Source: Paenarthrobacter nitroguajacolicus (GTDB lineage Bacteria; Actinomycetota; Actinomycetes; Actinomycetales; Micrococcaceae). Taken from it: a DNA stretch of 64,000 bases. The stretch is taken from positions 1 to 64,000 of the forward strand of contig NZ_JAQPPK010000009.1 of assembly GCF_029952445.1 (NCBI RefSeq), read 5' to 3'. Positions within the stretch are counted from its first letter, which is position 1. Every line of letters begins with the position of its first letter. The position numbers and the translations under genes were made by a program. The notes beneath the pieces were generated by a model. That model did not search any database. It was given only the letters and a program-made list of their open reading frames with translations, and was not told the DNA's origin. Of the stretch, positions 28,474-39,195 are shown in pieces.

Positions 28474-30162
28474 ATGTCTGAAGACAAGGTCATGAGTGAT
28501 CTTGAAATTGCCCACAACGCCGCCATCCTCCCCATCGAGGAAATCGCCCAAAGGGCGGGCATCAATGTGGATGCCCTTGAGCTCTACGGGCCTTACAAAG
28601 CCAAAATCGATGTCGGCAAGCTAGTGCTCCTTGCGGGCAAGGCGCCGGGAAAGGTTGTGCTTGTTTCGGCCATGTCCCCCACGCCCGCCGGTGAAGGCAA
28701 GTCAACCACTACGGTGGGGCTCGCCGATTCCCTGGCCCGCGCCGGGCACAAGGTGATGATCGCGCTCCGGGAACCATCCCTGGGACCGATTCTTGGCATG
28801 AAGGGCGGGGCAACGGGAGGCGGTTATTCTCAGGTCCTGCCGATGGACGACATCAACCTGCACTTCACAGGGGACTTCCACGCGATCACCTCAGCGAACA
28901 ACGCCCTCATGGCCCTGGTGGACAACCACATCTTCCAAGGCAACCAGCTGGGCATCGATCCACGGCGCATGACGTTCAAACGCGTGCTGGACATGAACGA
29001 CCGCGCCCTGAGGGAAGTGGTGATCGGCCTCGGCGGTCCCGCGCAGGGCGTGCCCCGCCAGGACGGTTTCGACATCACTGTGGCCTCGGAAATCATGGCA
29101 GTTTTCTGCCTGGCAACGGACCTCGACGATCTCCGGTCGCGGCTGGGCCGGATAACCTTCGGGTACACCTACGATCGCGCTCCGGTTACCGTGGCAGACC
29201 TCGGCGTTCAGGGGGCACTCACCATGCTTCTGAAGGACGCCATCAAGCCGAACCTCGTGCAGACCATCGCAGGGACTCCCGCTCTGGTCCACGGGGGTCC
29301 GTTCGCGAACATCGCCCATGGATGCAACTCGCTGATCGCCACCAGGACCGCCATGCAGCTTGCTGACATCGTGGTCACCGAGGCGGGCTTCGGCGCGGAC
29401 CTTGGCGCCGAGAAGTACATGGACATCAAGGCGCGGATCGCAGACGTGGCGCCATCCGCCGTCGTGGTTGTTGCCACCATCCGTGCGCTCAAGATGCAAG
29501 GCGGAGTTCCCAAGGAACGCCTCAGCGAACCCAACGTGGACGCAATGGCCACCGGGGTGGAGAACCTCAGGCGGCACGTCCGGAACGTGGCAAAGTTCGG
29601 AATCACTCCGGTTGTGTCCATCAACAAGTTCGCCACGGACACTCCCGAGGAACTCGAGTGGCTCCTGGCCTGGTGTGCGGCGGAAGGCGTGGAGGCCGCC
29701 GTCGCCGATGTCTGGGGCCGCGGTGGCGGCGGGGATGGCGGGGACGAGCTCGCCGCCAAGGTGGCAACTGCACTGGGCGCTGAGTCGGACTTCCATCACC
29801 TCTACTCGCTGGACCTACCTGTGGAGGACAAGATCCGGACGATTGTGCAGGAGATCTACGGGGCCGACGGCGTCGAATTCTCCGTGCCGGCCCTCAAGCG
29901 GCTTGCCGAGATCGAGAAGAACGGCTGGTCCGGCCTGCCAGTCTGCATGGCCAAGACGCAGTACTCCTTTACTGACGACGCCTCCAGGCTCGGGGCACCC
30001 AAGGGGTTCCGGGTACATGTCCGCGACCTGATCCCCAAGACGGGCGCAGGTTTCATCGTGGCATTGACCGGTGCCGTCATGACGATGCCCGGGCTGCCCA
30101 AGGAACCGGCCGCGATGCGCATGGACGTGGACGCCGACGGCAACCCCACGGGTCTCTTCTGA
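28474..30162 (+). CDS. fhs: Formate--tetrahydrofolate ligase
   Basis: The 562-residue enzyme makes 10-formyl-THF from formate, ATP and THF, feeding purine and formyl-Met synthesis. The P-loop [18 protein letters not shown] lies near residue 69, with GAATGGG-type and [17 protein letters not shown] blocks as expected. The length is normal. ATG 28474 has AAGGAC upstream. A second ATG six codons later is possible. It lies 102 bp after mshA and is followed by two large hairpins before the convergent ino1. Confidence 0.95.
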   Translation: MSEDKVMSDLEIAHNAAILPIEEIAQRAGINVDALELYGPYKAKIDVGKLVLLAGKAPGKVVLVSAMSPTPAGEGKSTTTVGLADSLARAGHKVMIALREPSLGPILGMKGGATGGGYSQVLPMDDINLHFTGDFHAITSANNALMALVDNHIFQGNQLGIDPRRMTFKRVLDMNDRALREVVIGLGGPAQGVPRQDGFDITVASEIMAVFCLATDLDDLRSRLGRITFGYTYDRAPVTVADLGVQGALTMLLKDAIKPNLVQTIAGTPALVHGGPFANIAHGCNSLIATRTAMQLADIVVTEAGFGADLGAEKYMDIKARIADVAPSAVVVVATIRALKMQGGVPKERLSEPNVDAMATGVENLRRHVRNVAKFGITPVVSINKFATDTPEELEWLLAWCAAEGVEAAVADVWGRGGGGDGGDELAAKVATALGAESDFHHLYSLDLPVEDKIRTIVQEIYGADGVEFSVPALKRLAEIEKNGWSGLPVCMAKTQYSFTDDASRLGAPKGFRVHVRDLIPKTGAGFIVALTGAVMTMPGLPKEPAAMRMDVDADGNPTGLF

Positions 30163-30197
30163 CTCTCTCCCACGTCCCACCCCCTTCCACCCGTTCC

Positions 30198-30279
30198 TCT
30201 CTCACCAAAACGCCCCTTCCGGGCAACCGTCTCTCCCGAATGCGAGAGGGATCGGCCCAAGGGGCGGTTTGGTGAGAGA
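30198..30279. repeat. Large imperfect palindrome with inner hairpin after fhs
   Basis: Arm 30198-30218 (TCTCTCACCAAAACGCCCCTT) pairs with 30259-30279 at 20 of 21 positions. The 40-nt interior contains a second hairpin, CTCTC/GAGAG (30231-30248). It lies between the convergent fhs and ino1 genes and probably ends fhs transcripts. It could also be a member of a dispersed palindrome family. Confidence 0.7.
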
Positions 30280-30290
30280 AGGTTGGACAA

Positions 30291-30328
30291 CAGAACGGCC
30301 CTCCCGGGGTTCCGGGAGGGCCGTTCTG
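30291..30328 (-). terminator. Terminator hairpin after ino1
   Basis: A perfect 17-bp stem (30291-30307 with 30312-30328) and a 4-nt loop start 18 bp past the ino1 stop. On the minus strand it is followed by TTGTCC. It is strong as a hairpin but has no full T-run. Confidence 0.75.
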
Positions 30329-30345
30329 TGTGCGTTGGACGGTGT

Positions 30346-31431
30346 TTAGCGCTCGATGTCGCCGCGGATGAAGGCTTCGACCTTCTCGCGGGCGATGTCG
30401 TCATTGAACTGCTCCGGCGGCGACTTCATGAAGTAGCTGGAAGCGGAGAGCAGAGGGCCGCCGATTCCGCGGTCCAGGCCGATCTTCGCGGCGCGGATGG
30501 CGTCGATGATCACGCCGGCCGAGTTCGGGGAATCCCACACCTCAAGCTTGTACTCAAGGGACACGGGTGCGTCGCCGAAGTTGCGGCCTTCGAGGCGCAC
30601 GAACGCCCACTTACGGTCATCGAGCCAGGCAACGTAGTCGGACGGGCCGATGTGGACGTCGTCGGCGTGCAGTTCGGCCTCGACGTTGGAGGTGACGGCC
30701 TGGGTCTTGGAGATCTTCTTGGACTCGAGGCGATCGCGCTCAAGCATGTTCTTGAAGTCCATGTTGCCGCCAACGTTCAGCTGGTACGTGCGGTCCAGGG
30801 CCACGCCGCGGTCTTCGAACAGCTTGGCCATCACGCGGTGGGTGATGGTGGCACCGATCTGGCTCTTGATGTCGTCGCCCACAATCGGAACACCGGCAGC
30901 GGTGAACTTGTCTGCCCATTCCTTGGTGCCTGCGATGAAGACCGGCAGCGCGTTAACGAAAGCGACGCCGGCGTCGATGGCGCACTGGGCGTAGAACTTG
31001 GCAGCCTGGTCCGAACCAACCGGCAGGTAGCAGACCATGACATCCGCTTTGGCTTCGCGCAATGCCGCAACGATGTCCACTGCCTCTTCCGGAGCCTCGA
31101 CGATGGTCTCGCGGTAGTACTTGCCAAGGCCGTCCAGGGTGTGGCCGCGCTGGACGGTAACCCCGGTGGCTGGAACGTCGGCGATCTTGATGGTGTTGTT
31201 TTCGCTGGCGCCGATGGCGTCGGCCAGGTCCAGTCCAACCTTCTTGCTGTCAACGTCGAAAGCAGCAACGAATTGGACATCGTTGACGTGGTACTGGCCG
31301 AACTCGACATGCATCAGACCCGGGATCGTGGCCTTGGGGTCAGCGTCGCGGTAGTACTGAACACCTTGGACCAGCGATGCGGCGCAGTTACCTACGCCGA
31401 CAATGGCAACACGAATCGGATGTGAAGACAC
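30346..31431 (-). CDS. ino1: Inositol-3-phosphate synthase (actinobacterial type)
   Basis: The 361-residue enzyme converts glucose-6-phosphate to 1D-myo-inositol-3-phosphate with NAD+ as a cycling cofactor. The N-terminal NAD motif [16 protein letters not shown] and the block [20 protein letters not shown] are typical of the short bacterial Ino1. The product is the acceptor for MshA and a precursor of inositol phospholipids. The start is GTG 31431 with AGAGGAG upstream. It is monocistronic, with a hairpin terminator on each side. Confidence 0.95.
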   Translation of the reverse strand: MSSHPIRVAIVGVGNCAASLVQGVQYYRDADPKATIPGLMHVEFGQYHVNDVQFVAAFDVDSKKVGLDLADAIGASENNTIKIADVPATGVTVQRGHTLDGLGKYYRETIVEAPEEAVDIVAALREAKADVMVCYLPVGSDQAAKFYAQCAIDAGVAFVNALPVFIAGTKEWADKFTAAGVPIVGDDIKSQIGATITHRVMAKLFEDRGVALDRTYQLNVGGNMDFKNMLERDRLESKKISKTQAVTSNVEAELHADDVHIGPSDYVAWLDDRKWAFVRLEGRNFGDAPVSLEYKLEVWDSPNSAGVIIDAIRAAKIGLDRGIGGPLLSASSYFMKSPPEQFNDDIAREKVEAFIRGDIER

Positions 31432-31543
31432 GGAACTCCTCTTGAGAACTAAACCTCAGGTGCCAGGCGCAACCCTGACTGAGTTCAGGACACGGCTGAT
31501 TGGCACGGCGCCATTCGGCGCACACTTGCATTGTAACCAACAC

Positions 31544-31579
31544 AGCTGGGGCCGGCTTTGTTCCCGGCCGGCCCCAGCT
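31544..31579 (-). terminator. Hairpin terminator between the aldo/keto reductase and ino1
   Basis: AGCTGGGGCCGGC (31544-31556) pairs perfectly with GCCGGCCCCAGCT (31567-31579). The T-run lies on the plus-strand side (31579-31583). On the minus strand, where the reductase gene ends at 31614, the stem is preceded by AAAAA, so it should work mainly as the reductase terminator despite the poor tail. Confidence 0.65.
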
Positions 31580-31613
31580 TTTTATGTCGCACCTTCAAGT
31601 CGCGCTTATGAGG

Positions 31614-32651
31614 CTATTTCTGCGCCCAACGGTTGATGTCGGATTCGACTGCGAATTCATCGATTGCGGTAAGTTCCTCAGCAGTGAAGTCGAGGTTGTT
31701 GATGGCGCTGAGCGTGTCCTCCAGCTGGGCAACGCTGGAGGCTCCCACCAGAGCCGACGTCACCGGGGACCCCTTGGGCTGGTCCCGCAGGATCCACGCG
31801 ATGGCCATCTGCGCCAACGACTGTCCGCGCCCCTCGGCGATGGCGTTGAGCCCGCGGACCCGGTCCAGCTTCTCTTCGGTCAGCTGCGCCTCGGAAAGGA
31901 ACCGTTCCTTGGCTGCACGCGAGTCCGCCGGAACGCCGTTGAGGTAGCGGTTGGTCAGCATGCCCTGGGCCAGCGGCGAGAACGCGATGGAACCGGCACC
32001 TACCTGGTCCAAAGCTTCGTAGAGGTTGGGCGATCCGTCCTCAGTCCAGCGGTTCAGCATGGAGTAGCTGGGCTGGTGGATGAGCAGCGGGGTGCCGAGT
32101 TCCTTGAGGATCCGGGCGGCCTCGAGGGTTTGCTCCGGGGTGTAGGAGGAAATGCCGGCGTAGAGCGCTTTTCCGGAACGCACGGCGTAATCGAGGGCGC
32201 CCATGGTTTCTTCCAGGGGCGTCTCCGGGTCCGGGCGGTGGCTGTAGAAAATGTCCACGTAGTCCAGGCCCATCCGTTCCAGGGACTGGTCCAGGCTCGA
32301 GATCAGGTACTTGCGGGATCCCCACTCGCCGTACGGGCCCGGCCACATGTAGTAGCCGGCCTTGGTGGAGATGACCAGTTCATCACGGTAAGGCTTGAAG
32401 TCGTCCTTGAGGTGGCGCCCGAAGTTCGTTTCCGCGGATCCGTCCGGCGGTCCGTAGTTGTTGGCGAGGTCGAAGTGGTTGACGCCCAGATCGAACGCAC
32501 GGCGCAGGATGGCGCGTTGTTCCTCGAATCGCTTGTCGTCACCGAAGTTGTGCCAAAGGCCCAGCGAGATGGCGGGCAGCTTCAGTCCACTGCGTCCGAC
32601 ACGGCGGTAGGGCATGGTTTCGTAGCGGTTTTCCGCAGCCGAATAAGTCAT
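31614..32651 (-). CDS. Aldo/keto reductase (YghZ-like)
   Basis: A 345-residue NADPH-dependent TIM-barrel reductase. It shows MPYRRVGRSGLKLPAISLGL at the start, GVNHFDLANNYGPPDGSAE (catalytic Asp and Tyr), the catalytic-lysine segment LVISTKAGY and the histidine segment DIFYSHRPDPETPLEETM. It resembles E. coli YghZ/Gpr, which reduces methylglyoxal and other aldehydes. The true substrate is unknown. ATG 32651 has AGGATGG upstream and is preferred to the start three codons earlier. Confidence 0.9.
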   Translation of the reverse strand: MTYSAAENRYETMPYRRVGRSGLKLPAISLGLWHNFGDDKRFEEQRAILRRAFDLGVNHFDLANNYGPPDGSAETNFGRHLKDDFKPYRDELVISTKAGYYMWPGPYGEWGSRKYLISSLDQSLERMGLDYVDIFYSHRPDPETPLEETMGALDYAVRSGKALYAGISSYTPEQTLEAARILKELGTPLLIHQPSYSMLNRWTEDGSPNLYEALDQVGAGSIAFSPLAQGMLTNRYLNGVPADSRAAKERFLSEAQLTEEKLDRVRGLNAIAEGRGQSLAQMAIAWILRDQPKGSPVTSALVGASSVAQLEDTLSAINNLDFTAEELTAIDEFAVESDINRWAQK

Positions 32652-32674
32652 ACGTACCATCCTGCCACTGCAGA

Positions 32675-32722
32675 AACCGGGGCGACGGCGGTGTCCGCCA
32701 TGTGGGCGCCGTCACCCCGGTT
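32675..32722 (-). terminator. Hairpin terminator after treZ
   Basis: AACCGGGGCGACGGCG (32675-32690) pairs with 32707-32722 with one mismatch, ten bases past the treZ stop. On the minus strand TTTC follows. It closes the glgX-treY-treZ operon. Confidence 0.7.
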
Positions 32723-32731
32723 GCCACATCG

Positions 32732-34501
32732 TCAGTTGACGCGCACGACGGCGGCGCTACCGCCAGGAAGCGTCAGCGTGTCCTCATCCAGGGCTGCTTC
32801 AGGGTCGGTTGCCAGCAGCAAGGAGCCGCTGAGGGGCGTCGCGAGGGCGTCCTCTCCCAGGTTGCAGACAACACGGACCTTGCCCCTGGTCATCTCCAGC
32901 CAGTGTTCGTCGTCGTCGAACTCCACGGAGGTGTCTCCAAAGCCGCCGTCGACGAGCTCCGGCGTGTTCCGGCGCAGCTGTGCTAAATCCTTGTACAGCT
33001 GCAGCAGGCGTGCGTGGTCTCCTTCGCCGGCTTCCTCCCACTTGAGCTTGGAGCGTTGGAACGTCTGGGGATCCTGCGGATCGGGGACAACTGCCGGGTC
33101 CCAGCCCATCCGTTCAAACTCCTTGATCCGTCCCTCGGCTGTCGCTTTGCCCAGTTCCGGTTCGGGGTGGGAGGTGAAGAACTGCCACGGCGTAGATGCG
33201 CCGAACTCCTCTCCCATGAACAGCATGGGAGTGAAGGGCGAGGTCATTGTCAGCACTGCACCAATGGCCAGCTTGCCGTAGGACAGTGTTGCCGTGAGCC
33301 GGTCGCCGATGGCCCGGTTTCCGATCTGATCGTGGTTTTGGAGGCAGACCACCAGTGCCGACGGGTGGGCGAGGTCATTCCGGATTGGCCGGCCGTGGTG
33401 GCGTCCACGGAAGCTTGAGTAGCTTCCGTCGTGGAAGAAGCCGTGTTCAAGGACCTTGGCCAGCACGGACAGCGAGTCGAAGTCCGAGTAGTACCCGGTG
33501 GTCTCCCCGCTGAGGTTGACATGGACGGCGTGGTGGAAGTCGTCGCTCCATTGGCCTTCCAACCCATATCCGTTGTCCTTACGCGGATAGATGAGGCGTG
33601 GGTTGTTCAGATCCGATTCTGCGATCAGGGTCTTCGGTATCCCCGTCTCTGCTTCGATCTGGTCAGACAGCGCACCAAAGTCCTCGAGGATATGCACGGC
33701 CCGCTCATCACGGAGGGCGTGGACGGCGTCGAGCCGAAGCCCATCCACGTGGTAGTCCCGGAGCCACATCGCCGCGTTTTCCAGGATGTACCGGCGGACC
33801 TCGTCCGATCCTGCCCCGTCCAGGTTCACCGAGTCGCCCCAGGTGTTGCCCTCCCCCGATTTAAGGTAAGGCCCGAACTTCGGCAGGTAGTTTCCACTGG
33901 GACCGAGGTGGTTGTAGACCACATCCTGGATAACGCCAAGCCCCGCAGCATGGGCGGCATCAACAAAGCGCTGATAGGCGGCCGGGCCTCCGTACGGCTC
34001 GTGGACGGCGTACCAAAGGACACCGTCATAGCCCCAGTTATGGACTCCGTTGAAACCGTTGACCGGCAGGAGCTCGATGAAATCGACACCGAGGTCCACC
34101 AGATAGTCCAGCTTCCCGGCGGCAGCATCCAAGGTGCCCTCCGGAGTGAAGGTCCCCAGATGCAGCTCATAGATCACGGAACCCTTGAGGTTCCGCCCCT
34201 TCCAACCGGAGTCCTTCCATTCATGGACGGAAGGATCGAAAGTGGCCGACAGGCCATGGACACCGTCCGGCTGCCGCCGTGAACGTGGATCGGGAAATGG
34301 CCCCTCGGCGTCCACGACGTAGCCGTACGGCTGGCCGTCTACTTCCTCAGCCACGACGTCAGCCGGCGCGTGCCACCAACCGGTAGCGGCGTCGTCGTAC
34401 TGCTCCATGGCGTGTTCCTGGCCCCCGGCCACCAACTTAACGGTGGTGGCATTCGGGGCCCAAACGTCGAAACGATTCTTTCCAGCAGCGTGCTTGAGCA
34501 T
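32732..34501 (-). CDS. treZ: Malto-oligosyltrehalose trehalohydrolase
   Basis: The 589-residue GH13 enzyme releases trehalose from maltooligosyl-trehalose. An N-terminal beta domain ([16 protein letters not shown]) precedes the barrel, which contains [17 protein letters not shown], the nucleophile in LRLDAVHAL (near residue 256), the acid/base region ESDLNNP (near 292) and [11 protein letters not shown]. The length is normal. It lies 52 bp downstream of treY in the glgX-treY-treZ operon. Confidence 0.95.
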   Translation of the reverse strand: MLKHAAGKNRFDVWAPNATTVKLVAGGQEHAMEQYDDAATGWWHAPADVVAEEVDGQPYGYVVDAEGPFPDPRSRRQPDGVHGLSATFDPSVHEWKDSGWKGRNLKGSVIYELHLGTFTPEGTLDAAAGKLDYLVDLGVDFIELLPVNGFNGVHNWGYDGVLWYAVHEPYGGPAAYQRFVDAAHAAGLGVIQDVVYNHLGPSGNYLPKFGPYLKSGEGNTWGDSVNLDGAGSDEVRRYILENAAMWLRDYHVDGLRLDAVHALRDERAVHILEDFGALSDQIEAETGIPKTLIAESDLNNPRLIYPRKDNGYGLEGQWSDDFHHAVHVNLSGETTGYYSDFDSLSVLAKVLEHGFFHDGSYSSFRGRHHGRPIRNDLAHPSALVVCLQNHDQIGNRAIGDRLTATLSYGKLAIGAVLTMTSPFTPMLFMGEEFGASTPWQFFTSHPEPELGKATAEGRIKEFERMGWDPAVVPDPQDPQTFQRSKLKWEEAGEGDHARLLQLYKDLAQLRRNTPELVDGGFGDTSVEFDDDEHWLEMTRGKVRVVCNLGEDALATPLSGSLLLATDPEAALDEDTLTLPGGSAAVVRVN

Positions 34502-34553
34502 GATGTTCCCCTGTACGTTCCTTAAGCGTGCGTTGCCGTGGTTCTTGATGGCG

Positions 34554-36866
34554 TCAGTCGGTGGGTACCAGCAATGCCACTGGGTACCGCTCCAGAAGTG
34601 TGCTTACGTGGACGGCCCCGGGTCCGTAACTGGCTCCGGTCAGTTCGTCCTTGCAGTTCACGGTGAGTTCGACGACGGTGTCCCGCCAGCCGCCGTCCCG
34701 GGCAAGGCGGCGCGGAAGACGAGTGGCAACGGTGAGCGCACCGCGCCTGCCTGCCCCACGGTCAAAGGCCACCACATGTGCAGCCGCAGCGCCCTGGGCT
34801 GCTACAGGCACGTAACCTTCAAACAGTTCGGGTCGGTCCCGACGCAACCTGAGCGCCCTGGACAGCACCAACAGCTTTGCTGATTCGTCCGTGAATGCTG
34901 GCGTGGCACCCTGGTCGAGCTCTGCCAAAGCCGCTTTGCGGGCCTTGAAGTCCACGGGCCGCCGGTTGTCCGGATCAGTCAAAGATCCGTCCCTGAACTC
35001 AGTACCTTGGTAAACGTCGGGAACACCGGGCATGGTGAGCTGGATCAACTTGGCCGACAGCGAGTTGGATGTCCCGTACGGCTCAAGCTCGGCCACGAAA
35101 TTGGCCAGCGCGGCCGCTACCTCAGGAACATCGAACGCGGCGTCGACGGCGGCGGCCAGCTGCCGCTCAAACTCCGGATTCGGGTCGGTCCAGTTGGTTG
35201 AATTGCCGGCCTCCCGCGCTGCCTTCAGCGCATAGGACTGAAGCCGTCCCCGGTCTGCCGGCCAAGCACCCACGATCGACTGCCACACCAGTGCGGCCAA
35301 AGGTCCATCGGGAATCGGTGCAAGCTGCTGAACTGTCCCGAGGAACAGTTCCCACTCCGGCACGGCCTCGGAAATGACCGAGATCCGTGCCCTTGCGTCC
35401 TCGCTCCGCTTGGTGTCGTGCGTGCTGAGCGTCGTCATGGACAGCGGGAGGAGTTGCTGGCGCCGCGCCATCCGTTCATGGAAGACCTCGCCCGGGAGCG
35501 AGAACTCCGTGGGATCTGCGCCGACCTCAGTGAGCGAGCCCAGGCGGGTGTAGCGGAAGAACGCGGTGTCCTCCACGCCCTTGGCCATCACCATGCCCGA
35601 CGTCTGTTGGAACCGTCGCGCCAAAGCACTGCCGGGATCGAGCAGGAGCGGCTGAAGTTTGCCAAGGACTGGCTCGAGTTCGGGGCGGTGACGCCCTGCC
35701 CGCTCAATGGCTTCCGTCAGGATCTTCCCGCCGTAGGGCAGGTACGTCCGGTAGATGGGGAACCAGCAAATGACCTCGGCCAGGGAGTCGGCCACCTTGG
35801 CGAACGGCAGCTCCAAGGAGGCTGGTACCAGGCGGGCAAGCCGCAGGATTTCCGATCGCAGGATGCCGTCAGCGATCCGGCGCTTGGTCCCGTGGATCAT
35901 CTCAGCGTAATCGGCTGCCTTCTCCGCGTTCCGCAGCCGCGCATCCAGCGAGTTGAGGTACTCCTCCGCCGTGGGGTCCACAAACAGGCGGTCAACGTCC
36001 GCGAGGGCGTCGTACCCTGTTGTGCCTTCGCAGCTGAAAGTATCCGGAAGTTGCTCCCCAGGCTCGAGGATCTTCTCGACCAGCAGGTAAGCACCTCCGG
36101 TCGCCTCCCTAAGCCGGGCGAGGTAGCCTTCGGGGTCGGCGAGCCCATCGGGGTGGTCGATCCTGAGCCCGTCCACCAGGCCTTCGCGGAACCATCGAAC
36201 AATCTCGGCATGCGACTCGTCAAAGACCCAGGGAATCTCCACCCGGATGCCCGCCAGAGTGTTCACGGCGAAGAACCGGCGGTAGTTCAGGTCCGCGTCT
36301 GCCCGTCGCCAACCGATCAACTCGTAGTTCTGGCGTGAGTGGACGTCCTTGGGGCTGTCGCCGGCCCCGTACGTTCCATCGGCCAACGGGAACCGGTGAT
36401 CGTAGTAGTGCAGTTCGCCGTCCACGACCTTGAGTTCATCGAGGTCGTCGTCGCTGCCCAGCACCGGAATCCGGATCTTGCCGCCGCCAAAGTCCCAGTC
36501 GACGTCGAAGGCCTCGGCGTACTTGGACTCCCGGCCCTCCTTCAAGAGGCTCCACCACCAGGCGTTCTGCTTGGGCGAGGCGACGCCCATGTGGTTGGGC
36601 ACGATGTCGGCAAGAATCCCCAAGCCGTTGTCCTTGGCCGCCTTGGACAAGGCGGCCAAGCCCTCGGGCCCTCCCCTGGATGGATCCACGGTGGAGGGGT
36701 CGGTCACGTCATAGCCGTGGTCCGAACCCTGCTCCGCGGTCAGGATCGGTGAGACGTACACCCAATCGATTCCCAGTGATTGCAAGTAGCCCGTGAGATC
36801 GGCAGCGTCCTGCAACGTGAAACCGGAACGGATCTGGAGACGGTAGGTGGAGACCGGCGTCCTCAT
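34554..36866 (-). CDS. treY: Malto-oligosyltrehalose synthase
   Basis: The 770-residue GH13 enzyme converts the reducing end of maltodextrins to an alpha,alpha-1,1 linkage, producing the substrate of TreZ. It starts [20 protein letters not shown], and it has DIVPNHMGV, the nucleophile in LRIDHPDGL (near residue 235), the acid in [14 protein letters not shown] (near 264) and [17 protein letters not shown]. Its ATG at 36866 overlaps the glgX stop (ATGA), so the two are translationally coupled. Confidence 0.95.
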   Translation of the reverse strand: MRTPVSTYRLQIRSGFTLQDAADLTGYLQSLGIDWVYVSPILTAEQGSDHGYDVTDPSTVDPSRGGPEGLAALSKAAKDNGLGILADIVPNHMGVASPKQNAWWWSLLKEGRESKYAEAFDVDWDFGGGKIRIPVLGSDDDLDELKVVDGELHYYDHRFPLADGTYGAGDSPKDVHSRQNYELIGWRRADADLNYRRFFAVNTLAGIRVEIPWVFDESHAEIVRWFREGLVDGLRIDHPDGLADPEGYLARLREATGGAYLLVEKILEPGEQLPDTFSCEGTTGYDALADVDRLFVDPTAEEYLNSLDARLRNAEKAADYAEMIHGTKRRIADGILRSEILRLARLVPASLELPFAKVADSLAEVICWFPIYRTYLPYGGKILTEAIERAGRHRPELEPVLGKLQPLLLDPGSALARRFQQTSGMVMAKGVEDTAFFRYTRLGSLTEVGADPTEFSLPGEVFHERMARRQQLLPLSMTTLSTHDTKRSEDARARISVISEAVPEWELFLGTVQQLAPIPDGPLAALVWQSIVGAWPADRGRLQSYALKAAREAGNSTNWTDPNPEFERQLAAAVDAAFDVPEVAAALANFVAELEPYGTSNSLSAKLIQLTMPGVPDVYQGTEFRDGSLTDPDNRRPVDFKARKAALAELDQGATPAFTDESAKLLVLSRALRLRRDRPELFEGYVPVAAQGAAAAHVVAFDRGAGRRGALTVATRLPRRLARDGGWRDTVVELTVNCKDELTGASYGPGAVHVSTLLERYPVALLVPTD

Positions 36867-39127
36867 GACTCCGATTCCTTCGCTTCGCCTTCAGCCTCGC
36901 CCTTGTAGTCGTACGGGAGCGACGTAACAGCCGGGGACGTGATCGACGCCGTTTCCGGTGTGCTCGTCTGGGTCAGTGCAGCAAGCGAGGCAGCAACCGA
37001 GTGGTCCGGTTCAATCTCGGGAGTGCTGTGGGCCCGCAGGACTACCAGCGACTTGCCGCCCACCGAGAGGATCTGGTCAGGCTTGATGACACCTGCTTCC
37101 GCCCCCTCGCCCGCAGTATCAATCATGACGTCCCAGGCCGGCGCGTATTCGTCGGAGGGAATCCGGAAGTCCACATCCTCCTGGTCCGCGTTGAAGTACA
37201 GGAGGAAGTTGACGTCGGTGATGCGCCTGCCTTGGTTGTCCCGGCCATGGATGCCGTCACCGTTCAGGAACACGCCCACCGAGCGGCCCAATGCCTCGTC
37301 CCAATCCGAGGGACTCATGGTGCTCGCGTCGGCGTCCAACCAAACGATGTCCGGGAGCCGCTCGCCCTCGCCTCGCAGCACGGGGCGGCCATCGAAGAAC
37401 CGGCTGCGGCGCAAACTGGGGTGCTTGGCCCTCAGCGCGCTGACTGCGGCAGTGAATTCGATCAGCGGCTGGTCCACGTTGTCCCAGTTGATCCAGGTGA
37501 GTTCGGAATCCTGGCAGTAGCCGTTGTTGTTGCCGTTCTGGGTCCTGCCCAGTTCGTCACCGTGAAGGAGCATGGGAACGCCCTGGGAAAGGAACAGTGA
37601 GGCGATGAAGTTCCGCTGCTGGCGGGCGCGCAAGCCAAGAACAGTGGGGTCGTCCGTGGGGCCTTCGGCGCCGCAGTTCCACGAACGGTTGTGTGACTCG
37701 CCGTCGTTGTTGTCCTCGCCGTTGGCCTCGTTGTGCTTCTCGTTATAGGACACCAGGTCCGTGAGCGTGAAGCCATCGTGCGCGGTGACGAAGTTGATGG
37801 AGGCAAACGGCCGGCGGCCTGAATGCTCGTAGAGATCCGCGGAGCCTGTGAGGCGCGATGCGAATTCGCCCAGCGTGGACGGCTCGCCCCGCCAGAAGTC
37901 CCGAACGGTGTCCCGGTACTGGCCGTTCCATTCCGTCCACTGGGGCGGGAAGTTTCCAACCTGGTAACCGCCGGGACCGACGTCCCATGGTTCAGCGATG
38001 AGCTTCACCTGGGAAACCACCGGATCCTGCTGGATGAGTTCGAAGAAGGTGGAGAGTTTGTCCACATCGTAGAACTCGCGGGCCAGGGTGGAGGCGAGGT
38101 CGAAACGGAAGCCGTCGACGTGCATTTCGGTGACCCAGTAACGCAGGGAGTCCATCAGCAGCTGCAGGGAGTGAGGGCTGCGGACGTTGAGCGAGTTACC
38201 GGTGCCGGTGTAGTCCATGTAGTACTTCTGGTCGTCTTCCACCAGCCGGTAATACGCGGAGTTGTCAATGCCCTTGAAGGACAACGTGGGACCGAGGTGG
38301 TTGCCTTCGGCCGTGTGGTTGTACACAACGTCCAGGATTACTTCGATTCCTGCTGTGTGCAGCGCGCGGACCATGGCTTTAAAGTCCTGGACCTGCTGCC
38401 CGGTGTCGCCCTTGGAGCTGTAGCTGTTGTGGGGCGCGAAGAAGCCGATGGTGTTGTAGCCCCAGTAATTGTTCAGGCCCTTGTCCTGCAGGATGCCGTC
38501 ATTGACGAACTGGTGCACCGGCATCAATTCGATCGCCGTAATCCCGAGTTTCTGCAGGTGCGAGATGACCGCTGGGTGTGCCACGCCGGCGTAGGTGCCG
38601 CGCTGCTCTTCGGGTACTTCCGGGTGCAGCTGGGTAAGACCCTTGACGTGGGCTTCGTAAATCACCGACTTGTGGTACGGAATCTTCAGGAGTTTGTCGC
38701 CGTCCCAGTCGAAGAACGGGTTGATGACGACGCCCAGCATCATGTGTGATGCCGAGTCCTCGTCATTGCGTGAATCAGGGTCTCCAAGGTTGTAGGAGAA
38801 CAGGGACGGGTCCCAATCGATCTGCCGGTGGATGGCCTTGGCGTAAGGGTCCAACAGCAGCTTGTTGGCGTTGAAGCGCTGACCGGCGTCGGGGTCGTAA
38901 GGACCATGTACCCGGTACCCGTATTTCTGCCCCGGCTGCACTTGCGGCAGGTAGCAGTGCCACACGTAACCATCAACCTCGATAACGTCTACGCGGACTT
39001 CCCCGCCGTCGTCGTCAAAGAGACACAATTCCACTTTTTCGGCCTTCTCGCTAAACAGCGCGAAGTTGGTGCCGGTGCCGTCAAAGGTGGCACCCAGCGG
39101 ATAAGCCGATCCAGGCCAGACTTCCAT
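36863..39127 (-). CDS. glgX: Glycogen debranching enzyme GlgX
   Basis: A GH13 isoamylase-type debranching enzyme of about 754 residues. It starts [19 protein letters not shown] and has a CBM48-like N-terminal domain, then [15 protein letters not shown], the nucleophile in [13 protein letters not shown] (near residue 341), the acid in [14 protein letters not shown] (near 377) and [18 protein letters not shown]. It removes branches from glycogen to give linear maltodextrins for TreY and TreZ. ATG 39127 has AGAGGAG upstream. A 70-residue C-terminal tail beyond the barrel is low in complexity and acidic. Confidence 0.95.
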   Translation of the reverse strand: MEVWPGSAYPLGATFDGTGTNFALFSEKAEKVELCLFDDDGGEVRVDVIEVDGYVWHCYLPQVQPGQKYGYRVHGPYDPDAGQRFNANKLLLDPYAKAIHRQIDWDPSLFSYNLGDPDSRNDEDSASHMMLGVVINPFFDWDGDKLLKIPYHKSVIYEAHVKGLTQLHPEVPEEQRGTYAGVAHPAVISHLQKLGITAIELMPVHQFVNDGILQDKGLNNYWGYNTIGFFAPHNSYSSKGDTGQQVQDFKAMVRALHTAGIEVILDVVYNHTAEGNHLGPTLSFKGIDNSAYYRLVEDDQKYYMDYTGTGNSLNVRSPHSLQLLMDSLRYWVTEMHVDGFRFDLASTLAREFYDVDKLSTFFELIQQDPVVSQVKLIAEPWDVGPGGYQVGNFPPQWTEWNGQYRDTVRDFWRGEPSTLGEFASRLTGSADLYEHSGRRPFASINFVTAHDGFTLTDLVSYNEKHNEANGEDNNDGESHNRSWNCGAEGPTDDPTVLGLRARQQRNFIASLFLSQGVPMLLHGDELGRTQNGNNNGYCQDSELTWINWDNVDQPLIEFTAAVSALRAKHPSLRRSRFFDGRPVLRGEGERLPDIVWLDADASTMSPSDWDEALGRSVGVFLNGDGIHGRDNQGRRITDVNFLLYFNADQEDVDFRIPSDEYAPAWDVMIDTAGEGAEAGVIKPDQILSVGGKSLVVLRAHSTPEIEPDHSVAASLAALTQTSTPETASITSPAVTSLPYDYKGEAEGEAKESES

Positions 39128-39195
39128 GCGTTCTCCTCTTGATGATGCGAACAACTGTTGCAAGCCTACTCATGACCCCGACAACGACAGTATCC

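Noticed and set aside
31500..33281. A 593-codon plus-strand open frame
   Set aside because: It is antisense to the aldo/keto reductase and treZ, both clearly real, and its translation is low-complexity Arg/Gly/Val-rich.
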